From the NCBI RefSeq assembly GCF_005250615.1, contig NZ_SULM01000007.1, positions 186,001 through 250,000 on the forward strand: a DNA stretch of 64,000 nucleotides, read 5' to 3'. Origin of the DNA: Pseudomonas rhizoryzae. Its GTDB lineage: Bacteria; Pseudomonadota; Gammaproteobacteria; Pseudomonadales; Pseudomonadaceae. Within the stretch, counting starts at the first letter, position 1; each line of letters opens with the position of its first letter. A model generated the notes under the pieces. That model was not told the origin of the DNA. It did no database searches and was given only the letters and a program-made list of their open reading frames with translations. Shown piece by piece: positions 51,621 through 60,756 of this stretch. The position numbers were made by a program, and so were the translations under genes.

Positions 51621-53009
51621 TCAACGCACAGCCGCCGCCAGCGCGGGAGCCTGGGGCTGACGCCGCCCCACCCAGGTGCCGACCGCCACGACCGCCAGGG
51701 CCAGCAGCCCCGTGGCGAGGATCTCGAAGCGGTGGGCTTCGCTGAACAGCATCACGGTGAGGGCAGCGACGATGAACAGGATCACCGCCCAGGTCAGCCA
51801 GGGGAACAGCCACATGCGGAATTCCAACTGTTCACCCCGGGCGATCAGCTTGCGTCTCAGCCGCAGCTGGGTCACCGCGATCACCAGATAGACCAGCAGG
51901 GCCACGGCGCCGGAGGTGGACAGCAGGAAGCTGAACACCGCCTCGGGCATGGTGTAGTTGGCGATGGTGGTGAGGAAACCCACGGCGGTACTGGCCAGCA
52001 CGGCAGCGCGTGGTACACCGGCGCTGGAGGCACGGCCCAGCTTGGCCGGGGCATCGCCACGGCGGGCCAGGGAATAGAGCATCCGCGAGGCGGTGTAGAG
52101 CGCCGAGTTGAGGCAGCTGGCCACGGCGACCAGTACCACGCAGTCGACGACCAGCTTGGCGTGGGGAATCGACAGCACCTCCAGCGCGCGCTGGTAGGAA
52201 CCGACGATCGGCAGCTGGGCATCGTTCCAGGGCACCATGGACACCACCAGGAAGATGGACACCAGGTAGAACAGCGCGATCCGCCAGATCACCGAGTTGG
52301 TGGCCTTGCTGATCTGCCGCGACGGGTCCTTGGACTCGGCCGCGGCGATGGTGACGATCTCGGTGCCCATGAAGCTGAACATGGTGGTCAGCAAGGCACC
52401 CATGACCGCGCCGAAGCCGTTAGGCATGAAGCCACCGGTGTGGGCCATGAGATTGCTCAGGCCACTGACTTCGCGACCCGGCAGCGCACCGACCAGGGCG
52501 GCCGCGCCCAGGGCGATGAAGGCGACGATGGCGATCACCTTGAGCAGGGCGAACCAGAATTCGAACTCGCCGTACTTGGCGACGCTGAACAGGTTGGTCA
52601 CGGTCAGGATGCCGGTGATCACCAGGGCGAATTGCCAGGTGGCGACGGCCGGGAACCAGGCATTGAGGATGGCGGCGGCGGCTACCGCCTCAAGAGGGAT
52701 CACCAGCACCCAGAACCACCAGTACAGCCAACCGATGGTGAAGCCGGCCCAGCGACCGATGCCCTGCTGGGCATAGGAAGAAAAGGAGCCGGTATCCGGC
52801 GAGGCGACGGCCATCTCACCCAGCATGCGCATGACCAGCACCACCAGGGTACCGGCCAGGGCGTAGGCCAGCAGCACGGCAGGACCGGCCGCGGCGATGG
52901 CATGCCCGGAGCCGACGAACAGACCGGCACCGATCACGCCGGCGATGGACAACATGGTCACATGGCGCGGTTTGAGCGCCGGGGAAAGGTTGCATTCTAC
53001 GTTGGACAT
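51621..53009 (-). CDS. Amino acid/GABA permease, APC superfamily
   Basis: A 462-residue protein with twelve predicted spans and the amino acid transporter (AAT) family signature: LKPRHVTMLSIAGVIGAGLFVGSGHAIAAAGPAVLLAYALAG at the N-terminus, then MRMLGEMAVASPDTGSFSSYA and FSFMGTEIVTIAAAESKDPSR. It is closest in pattern to GabP/AnsP-like proton symporters that take up 4-aminobutyrate or neutral amino acids. It has its own promoter in the long gap upstream and no catabolic partner next to it, so the substrate remains uncertain. Confidence 0.88.
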   Translation of the reverse strand: MSNVECNLSPALKPRHVTMLSIAGVIGAGLFVGSGHAIAAAGPAVLLAYALAGTLVVLVMRMLGEMAVASPDTGSFSSYAQQGIGRWAGFTIGWLYWWFWVLVIPLEAVAAAAILNAWFPAVATWQFALVITGILTVTNLFSVAKYGEFEFWFALLKVIAIVAFIALGAAALVGALPGREVSGLSNLMAHTGGFMPNGFGAVMGALLTTMFSFMGTEIVTIAAAESKDPSRQISKATNSVIWRIALFYLVSIFLVVSMVPWNDAQLPIVGSYQRALEVLSIPHAKLVVDCVVLVAVASCLNSALYTASRMLYSLARRGDAPAKLGRASSAGVPRAAVLASTAVGFLTTIANYTMPEAVFSFLLSTSGAVALLVYLVIAVTQLRLRRKLIARGEQLEFRMWLFPWLTWAVILFIVAALTVMLFSEAHRFEILATGLLALAVVAVGTWVGRRQPQAPALAAAVR

Positions 53010-53565
53010 AAGGTGTTACCTGACAACGGAAAGCCTCCCAAGTGCAACATGCGCGCCAGTCCTGCTGAAATCGGCACAACACGAACTCAAATGGTGCAAG
53101 AAGTCGCGGAAAAGGGCGAAAACACAGCACTTATTTTCCATATCGCACTAAACATTTGACTAATAAGTACATTTTTTATCGACGCAGCCAGACCCCAATC
53201 CTGCTTCATTAGGTATCACTTGGTGCAACTTGCACCAACATGACGCACCAATAGGTGAAACCTTAGGTAACCCAAGGGCCTGTCGCGCGCTTGGCGGCTT
53301 GGCTGGCAGTGACCAACCGGGCTAGTGACTGGACAGCAGCTGCCCTGGGTGTCCCCGCGCGCCAGGGTGCTCCCCTGCGCCGCCTCGGTAAGCGCTCTGG
53401 CATGGGTCTTAGTCGCGAGGTCGGGAACTTGGCGTGATACCAGGCCTCTGCACCTCTGCGACAAAATGTAACCGGCGCCCGGAGATGTTGGTAATATTCC
53501 AACATATTAGCTAGCTAACCATAAGCCCTGCGGTTCCACGTCGGGCCCCTGATGAGACCCCGAGC
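53010..53565. promoter_or_regulatory. Long divergent regulatory region
   Basis: 556 bp between the permease and the gluconate dehydrogenase operon. No credible gene. The half next to the permease is AT-rich (53100-53230), and the half near the dehydrogenase contains two adjacent palindromes described separately. Confidence 0.45.
53485..53518. promoter_or_regulatory. Tandem palindromes before the gluconate dehydrogenase operon
   Basis: ATGTTGG-N7-CCAACAT (53485-53505) is a perfect 7-bp inverted repeat, followed after one base by TTAGCTAGCTAA (53507-53518), a perfect 12-bp palindrome. They lie 48-80 bp before the first start codon, where an activator or repressor would bind. They do not match the known PtxS motif. 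Confidence 0.5.
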
Positions 53566-54297
53566 ATGTCCGCAGACGACTCTGTCCCGGCCCGTCGCGA
53601 CTTCCTGCGCAAGTCCCTGAGCCTGATTCCCATGGTGGCCTTGGCCGGCAGTACCGCGCCGAGCCTGGCCCTCGCCGCCCCGACGCCGGTGGACAAGCCC
53701 GGCAGCAGCCCGCGCGCGGATCACTACCAGCCGGTGTTCTTCACCGCCGAGGAATGGGCCTTCGTGCAGGCGGCGGTGGCCCGGCTGATTCCGGCGGACG
53801 AGCTGGGGCCGGGGGCGCTGGAAGCCGGCGCCCCTGAGTTCATCGACCGCCAGATGCAGACCGCCTATGCCCGCGGTGGCCTCTGGTACATGCAGGGCCC
53901 CTTCGCCGCCGACGCCGCGCCGGAAATGGGCTACCAGAGTCGGCTTGTGCCTCAGGACCTCTATCGCCTGGGCATCGCCGCGGTGGATCGCTGGACGGCT
54001 CAGCAACACGGCAAGCCCTTCGCCGAGCTCGCACCCACCCAGCAGGACGAGGCGCTCAAGGCCCTGGAAAGCGGTGACGCCCCGCTGGACGGCGTGCCGG
54101 CCAAGCTGTTCTTCGCCCAACTGCTGCAGAACACCAAGGAAGGCTTCTATTGCGATCCGCTGCATGGCGGCAACAAGGAACTGGTCGGCTGGAAACTGGT
54201 GAATTTCCCCGGTGCCCGCGCCGACTTCATGGACTGGGTGGAGCGCGACGAACGCTATCCACTGCCGCCAGTATCCATTCGCGGGGAGCGCGGCTGA
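53566..54297 (+). CDS. Gluconate 2-dehydrogenase, small (gamma) subunit
   Basis: A 243-residue protein of the gluconate dehydrogenase subunit 3 family with a twin-arginine signal (ARRDFLRKSLSLIPMVALAGS). The mature part contains FFTAEEWAFVQAAVARLIPADELGPGALEAGAPEFIDRQM and later FFAQLLQNTKEGFYCDPLHGGNKELVGWKLV, conserved in this family. It is thought to carry the FAD subunit through the Tat system as a folded complex. It overlaps the next start codon by one base and is first in the three-gene operon. Confidence 0.93.
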   Translation: MSADDSVPARRDFLRKSLSLIPMVALAGSTAPSLALAAPTPVDKPGSSPRADHYQPVFFTAEEWAFVQAAVARLIPADELGPGALEAGAPEFIDRQMQTAYARGGLWYMQGPFAADAAPEMGYQSRLVPQDLYRLGIAAVDRWTAQQHGKPFAELAPTQQDEALKALESGDAPLDGVPAKLFFAQLLQNTKEGFYCDPLHGGNKELVGWKLVNFPGARADFMDWVERDERYPLPPVSIRGERG

Positions 54298-56084
54298 TGG
54301 CCAAGGTATTGCCCAGCAAGAACGTGGTGATCGTCGGCTTCGGCTGGACCGGCGCCATCATGGCCAAGGAACTGACCGAGGCCGGGCTGGACGTGGTGGC
54401 CCTGGAGCGCGGCAGCTATCGGGACACCTATCCCGACGGCTCCTATCCCCAGGTGATCGACGAACTCACCTACAGCATCCGCAAGAAGCTGTTCGTCGAT
54501 GTGTCCAAGGAAACCGTCACCATCCGCCACAGCGTGAATGACGTCGCCCTGCCCAACCGGCAGCTCGGCGTCTTCCTGCCCGGCGATGGCGTCGGCGGCG
54601 CCGGCCTGCACTGGTCCGGCGTGCACTTCCGCGTCGACCCGGTGGAACTGCGCCTGCGCAGCCACTACGAGGAACGTTACGGCAAGAAATTCATTCCCGA
54701 GGGCATGACCATCCAGGACTTCGGCGTCAGCTACGCCGAGCTGGAGCCCTATTTCGACTTCGCCGAGAAGGTGTTCGGCACCTCGGGCACCGCTTGGAGC
54801 ATCAAAGGCCAGGTGGTGGGCGACGGCAAGGGCGGCAACCCCTATGCCGCCGATCGCTCCAGCGACTTCCCGCTGCCGGCGCAAAAGAACACCGTCTCGG
54901 CGCAACTGTTCGAACAGGCCGCGCGGGAGGTGGGCTATCACCCCTACAACCTGCCCTCGGCCAATACCTCGGGGCCCTACACCAACCCCTACGGCTGCCA
55001 GATGGGCCCGTGCAACTTCTGCGGCTATTGCAGCGGCTACGTCTGCTACATGTATTCCAAGGCCTCGCCGAATCTGAACATCCTGCCGGCGCTCAAGCAG
55101 GAGCCGCGCTTCGAGCTGCGCAGCCAGGCCCATGTGCTGAAGGTGAACCTGGACAGCACCGGCAAGAAGGCCACCGGGGTGACCTACCTGGACGCCCAGG
55201 GCCAGGAGCTGGAACAGCCGGCCGATATCGTCATCCTCGCCGCCTTCCAGTTCAACAACGTGCGCCTGATGCTGCTGTCGGGCATCGGCCAGCCCTATGA
55301 TCCCAAGACCGGCGAGGGCGTGGTCGGGCGCAACTTCGCCTACCAGAACATGGCCACCATCAAGGCCTTTTTCCGCAAGGATCAGCACCACACCAATCCC
55401 TTCATCGGCGCCGGCGGCAATGGCGTGGCGGTGGACGATTTCAACGCCGACAACTTCGACCACGGCCCCCACGGCTTCGTCGGCGGCTCGCCCATGTGGG
55501 TCAACCAGGCCGGTACCCGACCCATCGCCGGGGCGGCCAATCCGCCCGGCACGCCGCAGTGGGGCAGCGCCTGGAAGAAGGCCCAGGCCGGCTACTACAA
55601 CCACCAGCTGTCGATGGACGCCCATGGCGCGCACCAGTCCTATCGCGACAACTACCTGGACCTGGACCCCACCTATCGCGACGCCTACGGCCAGCCGCTG
55701 CTGCGCATGACCTTCGACTGGAAGGACAACGACATCCGCATGACCCGCTTCATGGCGGCCAAGATGAAGAAGATCGCCGAGGCCATGAGTCCCGAGCACA
55801 TCAGCGTCGCGGTCAAGGATTTCGGTGGCCACTTCAACACCGCCAGCTACCAGACCACCCACCTGAACGGTGGCGCCATCATGGGCACCGATCCCAAGAC
55901 CAGCGCGGTGAATCGCTACCTGCAGAGCTGGGACGTGCACAACGTCTTCGTGCCGGGTGCCTCGGCCTTTCCCCAGGGCCTGGGCTACAACCCCACCGGC
56001 CTGGTGGCGGCCCTGACCTACTGGTCGGCGCGGGCCATCCGCGAGCAATACCTGAAGAACCCCGGCCCCCTGGTGCAGGCATGA
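54297..56084 (+). CDS. Gluconate 2-dehydrogenase, FAD (GMC) subunit
   Basis: A 595-residue glucose-methanol-choline oxidoreductase with the FAD motif VIVGFGWTGAIMAKELTEAGLDVVALERG from residue 11, a middle cysteine-rich stretch (YGCQMGPCNFCGYCSGYVCYM), and the C-terminal GMC signature with catalytic His in NTASYQTTHLNGGAIMGTDPKTSAVN. It has no signal peptide of its own and should be exported with the Tat-signal-bearing subunit. It oxidises D-gluconate to 2-keto-D-gluconate in the periplasm and passes electrons to the cytochrome subunit. The cysteine cluster may hold an iron-sulfur centre, as proposed for related dehydrogenases. Confidence 0.94.
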   Translation: MAKVLPSKNVVIVGFGWTGAIMAKELTEAGLDVVALERGSYRDTYPDGSYPQVIDELTYSIRKKLFVDVSKETVTIRHSVNDVALPNRQLGVFLPGDGVGGAGLHWSGVHFRVDPVELRLRSHYEERYGKKFIPEGMTIQDFGVSYAELEPYFDFAEKVFGTSGTAWSIKGQVVGDGKGGNPYAADRSSDFPLPAQKNTVSAQLFEQAAREVGYHPYNLPSANTSGPYTNPYGCQMGPCNFCGYCSGYVCYMYSKASPNLNILPALKQEPRFELRSQAHVLKVNLDSTGKKATGVTYLDAQGQELEQPADIVILAAFQFNNVRLMLLSGIGQPYDPKTGEGVVGRNFAYQNMATIKAFFRKDQHHTNPFIGAGGNGVAVDDFNADNFDHGPHGFVGGSPMWVNQAGTRPIAGAANPPGTPQWGSAWKKAQAGYYNHQLSMDAHGAHQSYRDNYLDLDPTYRDAYGQPLLRMTFDWKDNDIRMTRFMAAKMKKIAEAMSPEHISVAVKDFGGHFNTASYQTTHLNGGAIMGTDPKTSAVNRYLQSWDVHNVFVPGASAFPQGLGYNPTGLVAALTYWSARAIREQYLKNPGPLVQA

Positions 56085-56095
56085 GAGGCGCGCCC

Positions 56096-57460
56096 ATGAT
56101 CCTCCGTACCCTCGCGACCCTGCTGCTGGGCGCCGGCCTGACCCTGGGCGTCCAGGCCGCCGAAGACAATGACCCGGCATTGATCAAGAAAGGCGAGTAC
56201 CTGGCGCGCGCCGGTGACTGCGTGGCCTGCCACACGGCGCCGGGCGGCCAGCCCTTCGCTGGCGGCCTGCCCATGCAGACGCCCATCGGCACCCTCTATT
56301 CCACCAACATCACCCCGGATCGGCAGACCGGCATCGGCGACTACAGCTTCGCCGACTTCGACGCCGCCATCCGCCAGGGCATCGCCAAGGAGGGCCATAC
56401 CCTCTACCCGGCCATGCCCTACCCCTCCTACGCCCGGGTCAGCGAGGGCGACATGCACGCCCTGTACGCCTACTTCATGCACGGCGTGACCCCGGTGGCC
56501 CAGGCCAATCGCGACAGCGACATCCCCTGGCCGCTGTCCATGCGCTGGCCACTGGCGATCTGGCGCCAGCTGTTCGCCCCTGAGGTGGTGCAATTCCAGC
56601 CGGCCCCGGACCAGGACCCGGTGGTGGCGCGTGGCGCCTACCTGGTGGAAGGCCTGGGCCATTGCGGCGCCTGCCACACCCCGCGCGCCCTGACCATGCA
56701 GGAAAAGGCGCTCTCCCCCGCCGATGGCGCGGATTTCCTGGCCGGCAGCGCGCCGCTGGAAGGCTGGATCGCCAAGAACCTGCGCGGCGACCAGCGCGAC
56801 GGCCTGGGCCGCTGGGACGAGGAGCAACTGGTGCAATTCTTCAAGACCGGTCGCTCCGCCGACAGCGCCGTGTTCGGCGGCATGACCGAGGTGGTGCAAC
56901 ACAGCCTGCAATACCTGAGCGACGCCGATCTGCACGCCATCGCCCGCTATCTCAAGACCTTGCCACCCAAGGACCCGCACGATGCGCCCTTCCAGCCGGA
57001 TGGCCGCGCCGCTGCCGCCCTCTGGCGCGGCGACGACAGCGCCCGCGGTGCCCAGGTCTATGTCGACAACTGCGCCGCCTGCCACCGCACCGACGGCCAG
57101 GGCTACGACCGGGTGTTCCCGGCCCTGGCCGGCAATCCGGTGCTGCGCACGGCCGATGCCAGCTCGCTGATCAATATAGTGCTCAAGGGCGGCACCCTGC
57201 CCGGCCTGCACACCGCGCCCTCGATGATCGTCATGCCACCCTTCGGCTGGCGCCTGGACGACGCCCAGGTGGCCGACGTGGTCAGCTTCATCCGCGCCAG
57301 CTGGGGCAACGACGCCCCGCCGGTCAGCGCCGCCGATGTGGCCAAGTGGCGCACCGACGACAACCGCACCACGTCCGGTGACGACCTGGGCCAGGCCTTC
57401 GGTCATCGGCAACCCGCGCCCGCGACCGCCGGTGGCGATACCCCTGCCGAGGCGCACTGA
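56096..57460 (+). CDS. Gluconate 2-dehydrogenase, triheme cytochrome c subunit
   Basis: A 454-residue membrane-anchored cytochrome with three CxxCH haem sites at Cys42, Cys190 and Cys326 (CVACH, CGACH, CAACH). A signal peptide precedes the first domain. ATG 56096 is favoured by GAGAGG 8 nt upstream; the ATG at 56081, overlapping the previous stop, would add five residues. The subunit transfers electrons from the flavin subunit to ubiquinone in the inner membrane. The presence of all three subunits in the usual order implies a working gluconate-to-2-ketogluconate branch of peripheral glucose oxidation. Confidence 0.94.
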   Translation: MILRTLATLLLGAGLTLGVQAAEDNDPALIKKGEYLARAGDCVACHTAPGGQPFAGGLPMQTPIGTLYSTNITPDRQTGIGDYSFADFDAAIRQGIAKEGHTLYPAMPYPSYARVSEGDMHALYAYFMHGVTPVAQANRDSDIPWPLSMRWPLAIWRQLFAPEVVQFQPAPDQDPVVARGAYLVEGLGHCGACHTPRALTMQEKALSPADGADFLAGSAPLEGWIAKNLRGDQRDGLGRWDEEQLVQFFKTGRSADSAVFGGMTEVVQHSLQYLSDADLHAIARYLKTLPPKDPHDAPFQPDGRAAAALWRGDDSARGAQVYVDNCAACHRTDGQGYDRVFPALAGNPVLRTADASSLINIVLKGGTLPGLHTAPSMIVMPPFGWRLDDAQVADVVSFIRASWGNDAPPVSAADVAKWRTDDNRTTSGDDLGQAFGHRQPAPATAGGDTPAEAH

Positions 57461-57887
57461 ACCAATGCCCGGTCCTCTATAGGGTCGGGCCGCGGGGCGC
57501 CGATACCACCGCACGCTCGGCAGGGGCTTTTTCCAACACCTGACGAGCGGTAGCGGCTGGCGCGGCCCATCCCGATCGATTCTGGCGCACACCCCAGGCC
57601 TCCCTCAAGCCGCGCCCTAGGCGCCTAGCCTTCCCCTACCTGATCCGTCAGACAAGACGGCTCCAGCACCCAAGCGCCCGACACCGCCCGAGCGCTCACT
57701 GCGCACCTGTCCGTTTCACGCTATGCATTGGGCTTTTGACGCGAGTCCGCCGGACTTTCCCGGTGCTACTTTTCGGGAAACCCGGCCGACTCGAGCTCTC
57801 CGCTCGCAGCCGTAGCCCATAACGATGATCGCTGCATCCCTTGCCATCCTGCCCTCACTTCGTCTTGCCCTGACAGGATTGCACCCG
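57461..57887. other. Gap before the MFS transporter gene
   Basis: 427 bp containing the end of the gluconate dehydrogenase transcript and the promoter of the transporter. No gene and no convincing terminator were found; the transporter frame stays open upstream to 57825. Confidence 0.35.
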
Positions 57888-59153
57888 ATGACCACCAAGC
57901 CGCTCATCGCGACCTCGACCCCCGTCCTCTCTTCCACCTCGCGCTGGTTCCAGCTGTGCGCCGGCGTTATCTGCATGATGGCCATCTCCAGCCCGCAGTA
58001 CGTCTGGACGCTGTTCACCGGCCCGCTGAGCGCCAAGCTCGGTTCCGGGCTGGCCTCGTTGCAGGTCACCTTCTCGCTGCTGATCGTCTTGCAGACCTTC
58101 TTCTCGCCGGTCCAGGGCTTCCTGGTGGACCGCTTCGGCATTCGCAAGCTGATCGCCTGTGGCTGCGCCCTCAGCGGCCTGAGCTGGATCCTGGCCAGTC
58201 GCGCCGACAGCCTCGCCAGTCTCTACCTGACCTACGGCGTGCTCGGTGGCCTCGGCACCGGCATCGTCTACGTCGGCGTCGTCGGGCTGATGGTGCGCTG
58301 GTTTCCCGATCGTCGCGGCCTCGCCGCCGGCGCCGTGGCGGCCGGCTATGGCATGGGCGCCATGGTCACTACCTTTCCCATCGCCAACAGCCTGAAGAGC
58401 CTGGGGCTGGAGACCACCCTGGTCACCTTCGGCGTGGTGCTGGGCATCGTCGGCCTGCTCGCCGCCCAGTTCCTGCGCCAGCCGCCGGCGCCGGCCAAAG
58501 CCCTGGCAACCGAGGTCGGCACGGCCCCGGACATCGCGCCCAAGGCCATGCTCAAGACGCCGCTGTTCTGGCTGATGTTCCTGATGTTCACCCTGATGTC
58601 CACCTCCGGCCTGATGGTCACCTCGCAGATGGCCAGCTTCGCCAAGGATTTCGGCATGACCGAGGTGATGGTGTTCGGCATGGCCGCCCTGCCGCTGGCC
58701 ATGACCATCGACCGCGTCTGCAACGGCCTGACCCGCCCGCTGTTCGGCTGGATCTCCGATCGCTGGGGCCGCGAGAACACCATGGCCTTCGCCTTCTGCT
58801 TCGAAGGCATCGCCATGACACTCTGGCTGCTGACCAGCGACAACCCGGTGCTCTTCGTGCTGCTGTCGGGTGTCGTCTTCCTCGGCTGGGGCGAGATCTT
58901 CTCGCTGTTCCCCTCGACCCTCACCGACACCTTCGGCACCCGCCACGCCACCACCAACTATGGTTTCCTGTACATGGCCCAGGGTATCGGCTCGATCTTC
59001 GGCGGACCGGTCGCGGCGCTGCTGCACCAATCCAGCGGCAGCTGGCTGCCGGTATTCGCCACCGCCATCGCCTTCGATCTCATCACCGCCGCCCTGGCCC
59101 TGCTGGTGCTCAAGCGCCTGCGCCAGCGCTGGCTGGCCCGTCACGCCCGCTAA
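57888..59153 (+). CDS. MFS transporter, oxalate/formate antiporter (OFA) family
   Basis: A 421-residue twelve-span carrier. ATG 57888 follows AGGA at about 9 nt. The OFA-type sequence features are QVTFSLLIVLQTFFSPVQGFLVDRFGIRKLIACGCALSGLSWILAS, LTYGVLGGLGTGIVYVGVVGLMVRWFPDRRGLAAG and the second-half GWISDRWGRENTMAFAFCFEG. Members exchange oxalate, formate or other small monocarboxylates and dicarboxylates. The GGT-fold hydrolase gene starts 12 nt later, so the two form an operon and the transported compound is probably the substrate or product of that enzyme. Confidence 0.88.
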   Translation: MTTKPLIATSTPVLSSTSRWFQLCAGVICMMAISSPQYVWTLFTGPLSAKLGSGLASLQVTFSLLIVLQTFFSPVQGFLVDRFGIRKLIACGCALSGLSWILASRADSLASLYLTYGVLGGLGTGIVYVGVVGLMVRWFPDRRGLAAGAVAAGYGMGAMVTTFPIANSLKSLGLETTLVTFGVVLGIVGLLAAQFLRQPPAPAKALATEVGTAPDIAPKAMLKTPLFWLMFLMFTLMSTSGLMVTSQMASFAKDFGMTEVMVFGMAALPLAMTIDRVCNGLTRPLFGWISDRWGRENTMAFAFCFEGIAMTLWLLTSDNPVLFVLLSGVVFLGWGEIFSLFPSTLTDTFGTRHATTNYGFLYMAQGIGSIFGGPVAALLHQSSGSWLPVFATAIAFDLITAALALLVLKRLRQRWLARHAR

Positions 59154-59165
59154 CGAGGAAGCCCC

Positions 59166-60755
59166 ATGCTCAACACCACCGTCGCCGCTCGCGGCATCGC
59201 CGTCGCCCCCCACAGCCTGGCGGCGCAGTCCGCCCTGGCGGTCCTGCGCGAAGGCGGCAATGCCGTGGAGGCCATGGTCGCCGCCGCAGCCAGTATCGCC
59301 GTGGTCTACCCGCACATGAACGGCCTGGGCGGTGATGGCTTCTGGCTGATCGTGCCGCCCGAGGGCGAGCCCATCGCCCTGGATGCCAGCGGCCCGGCCG
59401 GCAGTGGCGCGACCCTGGCCGCCTATGCCGACCTGAGCGCCATCCCCACCCGCGGTCCGCGCGCCGCGCTCACCGTGGCCGGGACCGTGGGCGGCTGGCA
59501 GGCGGCCCTGGAGGTGGCCGCGGAATTCGGCGGGCGCCTGCCGTTGCCGCGCCTGCTGGCCGATGCCATCCACTACGCCGAGGCCGGCATCCCGGTGACC
59601 GGCTCCCAGCACCTGGCGACCCTGGCCAAGCGCGCCGAACTGGAAGCCCTCCCCGGCTTCGCCGCGACCTTCCTGCCCGACGGCGCCGTCCCCGCCGAAG
59701 GCGCCCTGTTCACCCAGCCGCGCCTGGCGGCCACCCTGCGCCAGCTGGCGGAGCGCGGCCTCGATGACTTCTATCGCGGCGACCTGGCCGCCCGCATCGC
59801 CGCCGACCTGGCCGCGCTGGGCGCCCCGGTCACCGCCGCCGACCTGGCGGCCTACCGCGCCAGGCGGGTCACGCCGCTGCACCTCGCCCATAGCGCGGGC
59901 AGCGTCTACAACCTCGCCCCGCCATCCCAGGGCCTGGTCTCCCAATTGATCCTCGGCCTCGCCGATCACGCCGGCCTCGGCAGCTGCACGGCCGATGGCA
60001 GCGCCCACGTCCACACCCTGGTGGAAGCCACCAAGCTGGCGTTCAAGGTGCGCGACGAGCACATCACCGACCCGGCGCACATGACCCTCGATGCCCAGGC
60101 CTGCCTGGAGCCCTCCTGGCTCGCCGACCTGGCCGGCCAGATCGATCCGCAGCGGGCCCGCCCCTCGGGCCGTGGCAAGGGGCCGGGCGACACCATCTGG
60201 ATGGGTGTGATCGACGGCAACGGCTTGGCGGTGTCCTTTATCCAGAGCATCTACCATGAGTTCGGCAGTGGCGTGGTGCTGCCGGACAGCGGCCTCAACT
60301 GGCAGAACCGCGGCGCCTCCTTCAGCCTGGACCCCGCGCACATCCTGGCCCTGGCGCCGGGCAAGCAGCCGTTCCATACCCTCAACCCGGCCGCCGCCCG
60401 CCTGGCCGATGGCCGCACCCTGGTCTACGGCACCATGGGCGGCGACGGCCAGCCCCAGACCCAGGCGGCGGTGTTCAGCCGCTATGCGGTGTTCGGCCAG
60501 CGCCTGCAGGAAGCGATCACCGCGCCACGCTGGCTGCTGGGCCGCACCTGGGGCGAGAGCAGCGACAACCTCAAGCTGGAGAGTCGCTTCCCCGCCACGG
60601 TGATCGAGGAATTGCGCGCCCTCGGCCACGAGGTGGAGTTGCTGCCGCCCTTCAGCGAGACCATGGGCCACGCGGGCGCGGCGGTCCGCCATGCCAACGG
60701 GCTATTCGAAGGGGCCTTCGATCCGCGCAGCAACGGGGCGGCGGCGGGCTACTAG
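59166..60755 (+). CDS. Gamma-glutamyltransferase-fold Ntn hydrolase, possibly oxamate amidohydrolase-like
   Basis: A 529-residue member of the GGT family with GAGG before the start. Autoprocessing should occur before Thr343 (GDTIWMGVID), the N-terminal nucleophile of the small subunit; further motifs are MNGLGGDGFWLIV, GTVGGWQAALE, PPSQGL and TMGGDGQPQTQA. There is no signal peptide, unlike secreted GGT of about 580 residues. Length and cytosolic location resemble HpxW, the oxamate amidohydrolase of the Klebsiella allantoin pathway. Its partner is an OFA-family carrier, which fits oxamate or oxalate chemistry, but a gamma-glutamyl substrate is also possible. Confidence 0.85.
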   Translation: MLNTTVAARGIAVAPHSLAAQSALAVLREGGNAVEAMVAAAASIAVVYPHMNGLGGDGFWLIVPPEGEPIALDASGPAGSGATLAAYADLSAIPTRGPRAALTVAGTVGGWQAALEVAAEFGGRLPLPRLLADAIHYAEAGIPVTGSQHLATLAKRAELEALPGFAATFLPDGAVPAEGALFTQPRLAATLRQLAERGLDDFYRGDLAARIAADLAALGAPVTAADLAAYRARRVTPLHLAHSAGSVYNLAPPSQGLVSQLILGLADHAGLGSCTADGSAHVHTLVEATKLAFKVRDEHITDPAHMTLDAQACLEPSWLADLAGQIDPQRARPSGRGKGPGDTIWMGVIDGNGLAVSFIQSIYHEFGSGVVLPDSGLNWQNRGASFSLDPAHILALAPGKQPFHTLNPAAARLADGRTLVYGTMGGDGQPQTQAAVFSRYAVFGQRLQEAITAPRWLLGRTWGESSDNLKLESRFPATVIEELRALGHEVELLPPFSETMGHAGAAVRHANGLFEGAFDPRSNGAAAGY

Positions 60756-60756
60756 C

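Noticed and set aside
53263-53505. 80-codon minus-strand frame in the gap before the gluconate dehydrogenase genes
   Set aside because: No ribosome-binding site, biased Arg/Ala/Pro composition, and it overlaps the palindromic regulatory region.
57855-60692. A 945-codon open frame on the minus strand opposite the transporter and GGT-fold genes
   Set aside because: It is composed largely of His, Gln, Asp and Gly with no fold or motif, the usual result of reading high-GC codons antisense; both plus-strand genes have clear domains.
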